52,466 nt of DNA from an uncultured Paracoccaceae bacterium. GTDB lineage: Bacteria; Pseudomonadota; Alphaproteobacteria; Rhodobacterales; Rhodobacteraceae. The position numbers were made by a program, and so were the translations under genes. The notes beneath the pieces are model-generated. The model was not told the DNA's origin, did no database searches, and worked only from the letters and a program-made list of their open reading frames with translations. Positions within the stretch are counted from its first letter, which is position 1, and every line of letters starts with the position of its first letter. Shown piece after piece: positions 1 to 8,003 of this stretch. The stretch spans positions 1-52,466 of the forward strand of contig CALKOT010000103.1 in the NCBI GenBank assembly GCA_938092015.1. Direction: 5' to 3'.

Positions 1-199
1 ATCCAGCCTCAGTTTTTTATGAATTTGAATAGATTCTACGCCGTAGCTCATGCCAAAGATTCCATAAGTATCTGTTTTTATGGAGTAACATTAATCAGTA
101 AGAATTTACATCTAATTTTGTGTACGAATTGTGTACAGAAATATTATGACGACATGTAGTCTGGTGTGGCGGGTTTGGGCTAAAATTTACAAGATATTG
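1..199. other. AT-rich flank without a supportable gene
   Basis: This stretch is visibly richer in A and T than the rest of the window. A minus-strand frame is open from about position 95 to the left edge, with an ATG at 51-49, but at about 30 codons it is too short to identify. It could be the start of a gene continuing to the left, or island-derived sequence next to the tRNA-Cys 3' end. No promoter or terminator is convincing. Confidence 0.4.
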
Positions 200-273
200 T
201 GGAGGCGAGTACCGGAATCGAACCGGTGTACACGGATTTGCAATCCGCTGCGTAACCACTCCGCCAACTCGCC
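200..273 (-). tRNA. tRNA-Cys (anticodon GCA)
   Basis: On the minus strand this folds as a complete cloverleaf. The 7-bp acceptor stem pairs GGCGAGT with ACTCGCC, followed by discriminator U and an encoded CCA (positions 202-200). The anticodon loop reads TTGCAAA, giving anticodon GCA for cysteine, and the T-arm carries GGTTCGATTCC. The length is 74 nt including CCA. Its 3' end faces the AT-rich left edge of the window, the usual side for integrative elements, although no integrase is visible here. Confidence 0.97.
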
Positions 274-400
274 ACCTGTGGTTTGTTTCGGCTCTATAGC
301 AGCGGCTTTTCAGTCCGTCCAGCGGCCCAGAGGGTGATTGCGGCAAAGGTTTCACTGTGGCAAAACCCTATCAACCATCCCCCGTTATGAAAGCGGTCCC

Positions 401-1054
401 ATGAACGATAATACAGCGGCCCGCACGGCCATGGTCGACAGGCAGGTCAGACCTTCCGATGTCACCAGTTTTCCGATCATCGAAGCGATGCTTGCCGTTC
501 CGCGCGAAGATTTCGCGGAACCCCGCTCCAAGCCAGTGGCGTATGTCGATGCGCCATTGCCGCAGGGCGGTGGGCGGTTTGCCCTGGAACCCCGGGTTTT
601 CGCCAAAATGCTGGATGGCGCCCGGATTGGACCGGACGACCTGGTCCTCGATCTTGCGCCTGGCCTTGGGTATTCAACTGCCGTCATCGCCAGGATGAGC
701 GCAGCCGTCATCGCCATCGAACCACATGAAACATTGGCTGCTGCGGCCGCCGATGCTTTATCGGCCAACGAAATCGACAATGCGATGATCCGCCAGAGCG
801 CGCCGGAAGAAGGCGACGCCGCCCACGGACCTTTCGATGCGATCTTCATCAACGGCTCAATTGGCGAAGCGCCACAGGCCCTGCTGAATCAGTTGAAAGA
901 CGGTGGCCGACTGGTCGCTATTTCCATGGCCGGGCAGAACGGACGGGCCGTAGCGATTGTGCGCAGCGGCGATAAATTCAGCACTCGACGCCTGTTTGAT
1001 GCGACTGCGCCCATGATCCCCGGATTTGAAAAGGCGGCCGAATTCGCCCTGTAA
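401..1054 (+). CDS. Protein-L-isoaspartate O-methyltransferase-like protein
   Basis: A 217-residue class I SAM-dependent methyltransferase related to Pcm, the family that repairs isoaspartyl residues in damaged proteins. The N-terminus carries the family pattern MVDRQVRP (about residues 9-16) and the substrate-side block FPIIEAMLAVPREDF. The SAM-binding glycine loop is VLDLAPGLGYST (about residues 81-92), looser than the classic Pcm VLEIGTGSGYQ. The ATG at 401 is chosen over an upstream start at 338 because family homology begins there. It sits directly before tolC, an arrangement I recall as common in Rhodobacterales. Whether it still repairs isoaspartate is uncertain; the degenerate motif I suggests divergence. 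Confidence 0.85.
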   Translation: MNDNTAARTAMVDRQVRPSDVTSFPIIEAMLAVPREDFAEPRSKPVAYVDAPLPQGGGRFALEPRVFAKMLDGARIGPDDLVLDLAPGLGYSTAVIARMSAAVIAIEPHETLAAAAADALSANEIDNAMIRQSAPEEGDAAHGPFDAIFINGSIGEAPQALLNQLKDGGRLVAISMAGQNGRAVAIVRSGDKFSTRRLFDATAPMIPGFEKAAEFAL

Positions 1055-1128
1055 TGTTGATTTTAGTTGCCTAAGGCGCCGCCATGAGTAATTTGGCGCA
1101 AAGGTAAAGCTTTAAGGTTTAAGCAGTT

Positions 1129-2514
1129 ATGGCCAAAACTTCACGCAAACTGGCAGCATTTCTTGGCAGTGTCGCATTTCTATCCGTCCCGGCCAACGCT
1201 GAGACCTTGGCGGAAGCGTTCGCTGCCGCCTATGCTTCAAACCCTGTGCTTAGCACGGCGCGCGCCAACCTGCGGGCAACCGATGAAACCGTGTCAATCG
1301 CCCGTTCGGGCATGCGGCCGCAGGTTTCAGCTACAGTAACAGGCTCGGTAACGGACACGTCCATCAACGGTACGCCTTCGGGTCAGACGTCGGAAACCAG
1401 GTCCGCTTCGCTGAACGCGAGCCAGATTCTCTATGACGGTGGAAGAACCTACAACAACACTGAAGGCGCGATTGCAGATGTGAAAGCAGCCCGGTCCCGG
1501 TTGACAAGCACTGAGCAGAACGTGCTGTTGGCAGTTGTCACATCTTTCAGCGATGTCCGCCGCGATCAGCAGTTTGTTTCGTTGGCCAATAACGACATCC
1601 GCCTGATCACCGAACAGCTTCGCGCCGCCCGCGACCGCTTTGATGTGGGTGAGGTGACGCGCACAGACGTCAGTCAGGCAGAGGCGCGGTTAGCCCAAGC
1701 GCAGGCAGATCTGGCCGCAAGGGAAGGGGCGCTGGCGCGCTCGATCCAATCCTATCGTCGCGTCGTCGGGCAGTTCCCCGGCGATCTGGCCTCTCCACCA
1801 CCTTTGCCGCCACTTCCGGGCGGCCTGCAAGATGCTGTTCAGTTGGCGATGGACAGCCATCCTGAAATTCTGGCTGCGCGGTTCGACGAAGAATCAGCCC
1901 GCAGCGATATCGCATCCGCGCAAGGCGCTTTGCTGCCAACCGTCACGTTGTCTGGCTCTCTCACCTATTCTGAGGGCGGACCAAATATTTCCAACGGCCA
2001 GACCAGCGCATCAATACAGGCGCAGGTGAACGTGCCGCTCTATCAGGGTGGCGCGGCCTATGCAGGTATACGTCAGACGCAGGCGCTGCAAGGTGCAGCC
2101 ATGTCGGCGATCCACGATGTGACACGCCAGATTCGCGAAACCGTTGAGAACGCCTGGTCCGACCTTACAGTCGCCAGATCTTCGATCCGGGCGGGCCGCC
2201 AGCAGGTGCGCGCGGCGCAACTGGCCTTCGAAGGCGTGCGCGAAGAAGCAAAACTGGGCGCCCGAACCACGATTGACGTGCTTGACGCTGAGCAGGACCT
2301 GCTCGACGCCAGATCTGATCTGGTTGCATCGCTCAGGGATGAATATGTCGCTGGCTACAACCTGATTTCAGCCATCGGCGCACTGACTGTTGCAGATCAG
2401 GGCATTGAGGTGGAACAGTACAATCCCTCTCTGAACTACAACGAAGTTAATGATAAGCTGTTCGGATTTCGGCGCGATGAGCTAACCGAATGGAAAGCCA
2501 ACCATAGGCCTTAA
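1129..2514 (+). CDS. tolC: TolC family outer membrane efflux protein
   Basis: A 461-residue outer-membrane channel of the TolC/OEP type. It works with inner-membrane pumps and periplasmic adaptors in type I secretion and drug efflux. Residues 1-24 are a signal peptide ending VPANA. The mature part opens with ETLAEAFAAAYASNPVL, the usual start of the first OEP repeat. A second repeat begins near LQDAVQLAMDSHPEILAARFD, giving the expected duplicated alpha-barrel and beta-barrel organisation. Length matches the family. Neighbours are the pcm-like gene 74 nt upstream and a PopZ-like gene 32 nt downstream, so these may be co-transcribed. No cognate pump is encoded in the window. Confidence 0.93.
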   Translation: MAKTSRKLAAFLGSVAFLSVPANAETLAEAFAAAYASNPVLSTARANLRATDETVSIARSGMRPQVSATVTGSVTDTSINGTPSGQTSETRSASLNASQILYDGGRTYNNTEGAIADVKAARSRLTSTEQNVLLAVVTSFSDVRRDQQFVSLANNDIRLITEQLRAARDRFDVGEVTRTDVSQAEARLAQAQADLAAREGALARSIQSYRRVVGQFPGDLASPPPLPPLPGGLQDAVQLAMDSHPEILAARFDEESARSDIASAQGALLPTVTLSGSLTYSEGGPNISNGQTSASIQAQVNVPLYQGGAAYAGIRQTQALQGAAMSAIHDVTRQIRETVENAWSDLTVARSSIRAGRQQVRAAQLAFEGVREEAKLGARTTIDVLDAEQDLLDARSDLVASLRDEYVAGYNLISAIGALTVADQGIEVEQYNPSLNYNEVNDKLFGFRRDELTEWKANHRP

Positions 2515-2546
2515 CTGCTGCCAAATTCGTGGAAAGCGGGTGTGTT

Positions 2547-2975
2547 ATGAGTGATACAAATCAGGGCGACGACCGCTCAATGTCTGAAATTCTCTCCTCT
2601 ATCCGGCGAATCGTTACGGATGAGGAAAAGTCACGTCGCGAAGCGGACGAAGAACGCCGCCGCCGCGAAAGTGAAAGCGGGTCCAGCGTATTTGTGCTGA
2701 CTGACAATATGCGGCTGAGCGCGCCGATTGCTGAAACGGTCAATACATCGAAAACGCTGGAACTTGGCGCAGCGCAGGCAATCAACACGAATCCTGCGCC
2801 GCAGGCCGTCGATTTCACTGAGCCTGCGATGTCCGAAGAAGATATCGAAGACATCGTGCGGCGCATCGTGCGGGAAGAATTGCAGGGACCTATTGGCCAG
2901 CAGATCAGCCGCAAAGTAAAACGCCTGATCCGCGATGAGGTACAGGCAGCGCTGTCCGAGGAAGAGCTAACGTAA
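2547..2975 (+). CDS. PopZ-like DUF2497 family protein
   Basis: A 142-residue acidic, low-complexity protein. The N-terminus contains SMSEILSSIRRIVTDEE, matching the amphipathic helix that begins alphaproteobacterial PopZ/DUF2497 proteins. A charged linker rich in E and R follows, then a C-terminal helical block (EEDIEDIVRRIVREEL to about residue 140) that could self-associate. PopZ organises the cell pole and anchors ParB and the centromere in Caulobacter; whether this short relative does so is inference. The ATG at 2547 is preferred to 2529 because conserved sequence starts soon after it. It lies between tolC and valS and is followed by a strong terminator. Confidence 0.72.
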   Translation: MSDTNQGDDRSMSEILSSIRRIVTDEEKSRREADEERRRRESESGSSVFVLTDNMRLSAPIAETVNTSKTLELGAAQAINTNPAPQAVDFTEPAMSEEDIEDIVRRIVREELQGPIGQQISRKVKRLIRDEVQAALSEEELT

Positions 2976-2999
2976 GTCAGTCTTAACCCGGACGGATCG

Positions 3000-3027
3000 G
3001 AGCGGCCCTTGGCCGCTCTTTTTCTTT
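3000..3027 (+). terminator. Rho-independent terminator after the PopZ-like gene
   Basis: A perfect 8-bp stem GAGCGGCC / GGCCGCTC (3000-3007 and 3011-3018) with a 3-nt loop CTT is followed by TTTTTCTTT. It lies 24 nt after the stop of the PopZ-like gene and ends the pcm-like/tolC/popZ-like transcription unit before valS. Confidence 0.9.
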
Positions 3028-3080
3028 CTGCCATCGCGCGGTAAACAGCGCGCAACCAGACAAACCTGCGGATTATCATC

Positions 3081-6000
3081 ATGACCATGGACAAGAATTT
3101 CGACCCGGCAGAGGCCGAGGCGCGCATCTACAAAGCATGGGAAGAGGCGGGCGCCTTCGCCGCTGGCGCCAATGCGTCCCGTGATGAGACTTTCTGCATC
3201 GTGATCCCGCCGCCTAACGTCACTGGCAGCCTCCACATCGGTCACGCGCTGAACAACACGCTGCAGGATATCCTCATTCGCTGGAAGCGGATGCAGGGTT
3301 TCGACACCCTTTGGCAGCCGGGGCAGGACCATGCAGGCATCGCAACCCAGATGGTTGTTGAACGCCAGATGGCTGAGAAACAGGACAAGCGCACCAACTA
3401 TTCCCGCGAGGATTTCGTCGCGAAGATCTGGGAATGGAAAGCCGAATCCGGCGGCATGATTATGGAGCAGCTCAAGCGCCTCGGCGCGACCTGCGACTGG
3501 TCGCGCAACGCGTTCACCATGTCAGGCGCGCCCGGCGCCCCGGCGGGTGAAGAAGGCAATCTGCACGATGCCGTCCTCAAGGTCTTTGTCGAGCTCTATG
3601 AAAAGGGCCTGATCTATCGCGGCAAACGCCTCGTCAACTGGGACCCCAAGTTCGAAACCGCGATTTCCGACCTCGAAGTTGAGAACATCGAAGTCGACGG
3701 CCACATGTGGCACTTCAAATACCCGCTCGCGGGCGGCGCCACATACGAATATGTCGAGAAGGATGAGGACGGGAACGTCACCTTGCGTGAGACGCGCGAC
3801 TACATCTCAATCGCTACGACACGGCCCGAGACGATGCTGGGCGATGGCGCGGTTGCCGTCCATCCGTCCGACGAGCGCTATGCGCCAATCGTCGGAAAAT
3901 ACTGCGAAATTCCGGTTGGCCCCAAGGCGCATCGCCGCCTGATCCCAATCATCACCGACGATTACCCGGACCCCGATTTCGGCTCTGGCGCCGTGAAGAT
4001 CACCGGCGCGCATGACATGAACGACTATGGCGTCGCCAAGCGCGGCGGCATCCCGTGCTATCGCCTGATGGACACGAAAGCCGCCATGCGGGCCGATGGC
4101 GCGCCTTACGCTGAAGAGGCTGCCAAGGCGCAGGCGATCATCGACGGCGCTGAGATGTCCGAGGCTGAGATTGACGCCATTAACCTGGTCCCCGACGAAT
4201 ATCGTGGGTTGGACCGGTATGAGGCGAGGAAGGCTGTCGTTGAGGCGATCTCGGCTGAGGGTCTGGCCGTCATGACCGACGCCGACGACCCACGCCTCGG
4301 CAAGAAGAAAAAGAAGGCGGAGGAGGATGAGGACGCGCCAACGTCGGTGCCCTTTGTCGAAGCCAAGAAAATCATGCAGCCCTTTGGCGACCGTTCAAAA
4401 GTCGTCATTGAGCCGATGCTGACTGATCAGTGGTTTGTCGATGCGGAGACGCTCGCCAAGCCCGCGCTGGCGTCGGTAAAAGAGGGGCGGACGAATTTCG
4501 CGCCTGATAACTGGAAGTCGACCTATTTCCATTGGCTTGAGAATATTGAGCCGTGGTGCATTTCCCGCCAGCTTTGGTGGGGTCATCAGATTCCGGTTTG
4601 GTATGGCGTTTGCCCAACTGAGCAAGAAGCCCGCACCGGCGAACCTGGTGCTGCGACGAAGTTCAAAAAGTGTGCTCTCAATGAGAATAAAGCCAAAGAG
4701 AAAATCTTGGCGGAGTTTAATCATGTTCATGACGTTGAGTTTGGCGAGATGGACACTTCAATTGAGTCTTCAGATTGGACTGGACGTTCCGGTCAATTGG
4801 GTGGCTATCGCATAGACGAACAAGGTCGTTTGATCCTACGCGTGTACCGCGACCCCGACGTCCTCGACACTTGGTTCTCCTCCGCGCTCTGGCCGTACTC
4901 CACGCTCGGCTGGCCGGAAAAGACGCCGGAACTGGACAAATACTACCAGACCGACGTTCTGATCACCGGCAATGACATCATCTTCTTCTGGGTCGCCCGG
5001 ATGATGATGACGGGGCTGGAATTTATTGGGATGGAGCCGTTTCACACCGTTTACATCAACTCCATCGTCACCGATGCCAACGGCAAGAAGATGTCGAAAT
5101 CCGTCGGCAACGTCATCGATCCGCTAGAGCTGATCGACCAATACGGCGCCGACGCGACGCGCTTTACCCTCGCCGCGCAGGAAAGTCAGGCGCGGCGGCA
5201 ACTGCGTCTGTCCATCGACACGGTCGCGGGTGGACGGAACTTTGGCACCAAGATCTGGAACGCCGCACGATTCGCCGAGATGAACAAATGCGGCTATGGC
5301 GCTGATTTTGATCCAAAAACAGTCACCCAGACTGTGAACAAATGGATCGTCTCTGAAACCGCCCGCGCGCGCATCGCCTTCGATCACGCGCTGGATCAGT
5401 ACCGGTTCAATGACGCCGCTAACGGCCTTTACGCCCATATCTGGCGTGTACTCTGCGATTGGTATGTCGAATTCGCTAAGCCGCTGTTGCAAGGTGACGG
5501 CGATGCGAAGGCGGAAACTCAGGCGACCATGGCTTGGGCGCTGGATCAGGCGATTACGCTGATCCACCCAATCATGCCCTTCATTACGGAAGAGCTGTGG
5601 TCCCAAACCGGCACACGCACCAAGCCGCTGATCCACGTGGATTGGCCGACCTATGGCGATGAGATGTTCAACGCCGACGCCTCGGATGAAATGAACTGGG
5701 TCATCGGCCTGATCGAACAGATCCGGTCTGTCCGATCGGAGATGAACGTGAACCCCGGCGCAAAGACCGCGCTGATCATCGCAGAGATTGACGAAGCGGG
5801 GCAGGGCAGGCTGGACCGCAACGCGCCCTTGATCCAACGCTTAGCGCGTGTTGAAGCCATTGATCACGCTCAGGTTGGGAAAGGCGCGGTCACGCTGTCT
5901 GTACCGGGCGCTGTCATGGCGTTGCCATTGGCCGGTATCGTCGACGTCGACGCAGAAAATGCCCGCCTCAGCAAAGCGATGGCCAAAGTCGCCAAAGAGG

Positions 6001-6152
6001 TCGGCGGATTGAAAGGCAAACTCGGGAACGAAAGGTTCCTCGCCAACGCCAAACCAGAGGTCGTTGAAGAGCAGCGCGGACGGCTGGTGACAGCTGAAGC
6101 TGAAGTTGAAAAGCTTGAGGCTGCGTTACAGCGATTGGCCGATCTCGGCTAA
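3081..6152 (+). CDS. valS: Valyl-tRNA synthetase
   Basis: A 1023-residue class Ia aminoacyl-tRNA synthetase that charges tRNA-Val in the cytoplasm. HIGH is at residues 52-55 in PPPNVTGSLHIGHALNN, and KMSKS at about 670-674 in GKKMSKSVGNVIDPL. An editing domain lies between them. The C-terminus is a long coiled-coil arm (DAENARLSKAMAKVAKEVGGLKGKLG onward) typical of ValRS. The start ATG at 3081 has a second ATG two codons later, either of which could be used. A lysine-then-acidic linker (GKKKKKAEEDEDAP, about residues 404-417) sits in a region that varies within Rhodobacterales. It has its own transcription start region after the terminator at 3000-3027. Confidence 0.97.
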   Translation: MTMDKNFDPAEAEARIYKAWEEAGAFAAGANASRDETFCIVIPPPNVTGSLHIGHALNNTLQDILIRWKRMQGFDTLWQPGQDHAGIATQMVVERQMAEKQDKRTNYSREDFVAKIWEWKAESGGMIMEQLKRLGATCDWSRNAFTMSGAPGAPAGEEGNLHDAVLKVFVELYEKGLIYRGKRLVNWDPKFETAISDLEVENIEVDGHMWHFKYPLAGGATYEYVEKDEDGNVTLRETRDYISIATTRPETMLGDGAVAVHPSDERYAPIVGKYCEIPVGPKAHRRLIPIITDDYPDPDFGSGAVKITGAHDMNDYGVAKRGGIPCYRLMDTKAAMRADGAPYAEEAAKAQAIIDGAEMSEAEIDAINLVPDEYRGLDRYEARKAVVEAISAEGLAVMTDADDPRLGKKKKKAEEDEDAPTSVPFVEAKKIMQPFGDRSKVVIEPMLTDQWFVDAETLAKPALASVKEGRTNFAPDNWKSTYFHWLENIEPWCISRQLWWGHQIPVWYGVCPTEQEARTGEPGAATKFKKCALNENKAKEKILAEFNHVHDVEFGEMDTSIESSDWTGRSGQLGGYRIDEQGRLILRVYRDPDVLDTWFSSALWPYSTLGWPEKTPELDKYYQTDVLITGNDIIFFWVARMMMTGLEFIGMEPFHTVYINSIVTDANGKKMSKSVGNVIDPLELIDQYGADATRFTLAAQESQARRQLRLSIDTVAGGRNFGTKIWNAARFAEMNKCGYGADFDPKTVTQTVNKWIVSETARARIAFDHALDQYRFNDAANGLYAHIWRVLCDWYVEFAKPLLQGDGDAKAETQATMAWALDQAITLIHPIMPFITEELWSQTGTRTKPLIHVDWPTYGDEMFNADASDEMNWVIGLIEQIRSVRSEMNVNPGAKTALIIAEIDEAGQGRLDRNAPLIQRLARVEAIDHAQVGKGAVTLSVPGAVMALPLAGIVDVDAENARLSKAMAKVAKEVGGLKGKLGNERFLANAKPEVVEEQRGRLVTAEAEVEKLEAALQRLADLG

Positions 6153-6206
6153 TGATATGATCTCCTTGCGCGGCTAGATTGGCCGGCGGCGCAAGGGGCA
6201 TATCAT
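6152..6206. repeat. Long imperfect inverted repeat immediately after valS
   Basis: Arms ATGATATG (6152-6159) and CATATCAT (6199-6206) enclose a second pair CCTTGCGC (6164-6171) and GCGCAAGG (6189-6196), with a GC-rich inner segment around CGGC...GCCG. The resulting hairpin begins at the last base of the valS stop codon. There is no T-tract, so it is more like an mRNA 3'-end stabiliser, REP-like element or bidirectional attenuator than a classic terminator. It lies between convergent genes. Confidence 0.6.
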
Positions 6207-6280
6207 GAACAGATTGTGGCAATCACACTCGTAATCGCTATATTTCCATGGCTTAGACCTAATTTCACATGTGAAAGAAA
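6204..6280 (+). repeat. Copy A of a ~77-nt intergenic repeat with palindrome TTTCACATGTGAAA
   Basis: The element starts CATGAAC(A)G(ATT)GTGGC and ends with a perfect 14-bp palindrome at 6263-6276 followed by GAAA. A second copy lies at 29971-30047. Both have exactly 59 nt from CATGAAC to the palindrome; by eye the 59-nt part is about 60% identical and the last 18 nt are identical. It sits between the 3' ends of valS and the broken CPBP gene. Function is unknown: it may be an operator, a small transcribed element or a degenerate mobile repeat. Confidence 0.6.
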
Positions 6281-6286
6281 CGGCGC

Positions 6287-7186
6287 TTACCCTTGGCGCA
6301 AGCTCCGCCGATAGAATGTCACAGCGACGACGCAGGCGATCATCAAGGTCAGCAAATCAATTGCCAGCAGCCGCATCAACGCCTCACCATCATCCGGCCA
6401 GTGGGCCAACGCGAGGGCATCGAACGCCTCGTTCGGTGCGATCCCCAAAAGGCCATACAGGTTCAGGCCAAAATGCAGGCCCATCGCCATGCCAAGGTTC
6501 CCGGTGGCAGCAGTAACCAAGGCGAAGAACAGCCCCGTAATCCCAGTGATCAGCAACACCATCCAGACGGCCGCGCCATAGCCATCCGGATTCCAGTGTA
6601 ACAGCCCAAACAACGCTGATGGCACCAATCCCCACGCCCATAACGCACCAAATCGGGGAGCCATATGCTGGAGGAGGAGGCCACGAAACAACAGTTCTTC
6701 CGCGCTGTTCTGGATATAGATCAACGGCGCGGCAAGACAGGCGAACGTCAGCCATGGAAGGGCGGCGACCCCGGTCCATTCCGGGGCCCCGACATAGGCC
6801 CATGCAAGAACTGTCGAGAGGATGGCGAAACCAGCCGCGATGCCAAGACCACGGAAAAATTGCGACCAGTTCACGCTTCCAGATGGTCCGGATAATGTGG
6901 CGTATGACCGCAGATAGAGCAATCGAATGGCGACCCAGATAGCAGGTCGTCAGACCAGAAACGTCGCCAGAATAACCAACGCCGATGTGCGTGTCTCAAA
7001 GCCACTCAGAACAGCCGCTACGCCCTCGCTGGCGCCAGCAAGCAAACCAACAGCGCCAATCCCAAGCCCAAAAAGTAACAGCCCGCCAAACACGACGAGC
7101 AGAGCAATGATCAACCGCCAGATGTCCGTCGAAGTTTGGGCGGCTACCGCAAAACTCTCAAGAGGCGTAGGCGTGTTCATTTCCAT
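6287..7186 (-). pseudogene. CPBP family intramembrane protease, interrupted by an in-frame TGA
   Basis: The minus-strand frame from 7186 encodes MEMNTPTPLESF and a hydrophobic N-terminal region, stops at TGA 6952-6950 (codon 79), then continues open in the same frame as RPAIWVAIRLLYLRSYATL to 6287. The distal part has several membrane segments and the CPBP (Abi/CAAX protease-like) signature SAEELLFRG, with later conserved LLHW. Intact, it would be about 299 residues, the usual length for this family. Active CPBP enzymes cleave substrates within the membrane; here only truncated products are expected unless the stop is read through. An internal restart at the Met near 6922 would give a fragment lacking the first helix. 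Convergent with valS. Confidence 0.8.
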
Positions 7187-7289
7187 CAGGCCTTTGGAAA
7201 GTAATCTCCGATTGCCGCGCCTTTAGTTGCTTGTCGCAGCAAAGTGACGCCACTACAGTCTGATTGTGTGAGGGGAGTAAGTCGATCAA

Positions 7290-7967
7290 ATGTTAAGAGT
7301 TTTGGGAGCGATGGCGATCATGGCGCTGACGGCGTCATTGTCTGGCTGCGCGCCGCCTGGTCAGGCAAAAGCGCCCACATATGCCTCGCTTGGACAGCCG
7401 CTGAACGACGCCTATGTTCAGTTGTCGGTGATTGAGCGAAAACTGATCGAAGTAAACGCCAGTGGCCGGACGGTTCGCGCGTCGGCCCCTGAAGGGTACT
7501 GCTTTCCAACCTCAGGCATCATGACGGGTGAGGCATCCGCTTTCCTGCTTCTTCAGCCCTGCAATGGCGATTCAGGCAAGGATGTGCTGAGCCTTTCAAT
7601 CGCAAAACATGGGCTTTTCGGCGATGAAGAACCAACCGAAGCGAATTTCGCCGCCTTCCGTAGTTTCCTTGAAAGTCAGGAAGGCGTCCGCCAGCTGGGT
7701 CTGGACGCCGGTTCAGGCGCTGTATTTCTGATAGAGACGATGTTCGAAGATGGCGTTCTCTACGCGCTGGCAAAAGACGCCAGTGGTACTGAGCTTAGAT
7801 TTTCAGGCCAGATCATCTGTCGCGCATTTACAGAACTGAACGGCCGGATGGTTGTCGTCAGCGCGATCGCATCCAAGAAGGGCGTTCGTGAACCTGCGCT
7901 AATGCGTGAGGATCTTGCGAAGATCGTGAACAGGCTGGTGGCTGAAAACAGCAATTTCGGCGCCTGA
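7290..7967 (+). CDS. Putative lipoprotein of unknown function
   Basis: A 225-residue protein not assigned to a family. Residues 1-19 form a lipoprotein signal peptide with lipobox LSGC (Cys19), so the mature protein should be lipid-anchored in the cell envelope. No membrane segment follows. Two further cysteines occur in EGYCFPTSG and LQPCNGDSG, which might form a disulfide. The ATG at 7290 is preceded by AGGGGAG at suitable spacing. It is divergent from the broken CPBP gene and convergent with the CoA-transferase gene. Codon use looks like its neighbours. Function cannot be given from sequence. Confidence 0.78.
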   Translation: MLRVLGAMAIMALTASLSGCAPPGQAKAPTYASLGQPLNDAYVQLSVIERKLIEVNASGRTVRASAPEGYCFPTSGIMTGEASAFLLLQPCNGDSGKDVLSLSIAKHGLFGDEEPTEANFAAFRSFLESQEGVRQLGLDAGSGAVFLIETMFEDGVLYALAKDASGTELRFSGQIICRAFTELNGRMVVVSAIASKKGVREPALMREDLAKIVNRLVAENSNFGA

Positions 7968-8003
7968 TCGTATGCTCATCCGCCTTTCAGACGGGCAGGT
8001 GAT

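Noticed and set aside
2561-3127. A 188-codon minus-strand open frame
   Set aside because: It is antisense to the PopZ-like gene and valS start, Ser/Arg-rich in a way that mirrors the coding strand, and crosses a strong terminator.
4290-4340. Lysine-run insertion in ValRS as a novel domain
   Set aside because: It lies in a linker that varies among Rhodobacterales ValRS, and flanking blocks are normal.
5124-5837. A 237-codon minus-strand open frame inside valS
   Set aside because: Antisense shadow of the ValRS catalytic and anticodon domains, with no independent ribosome site or homology.
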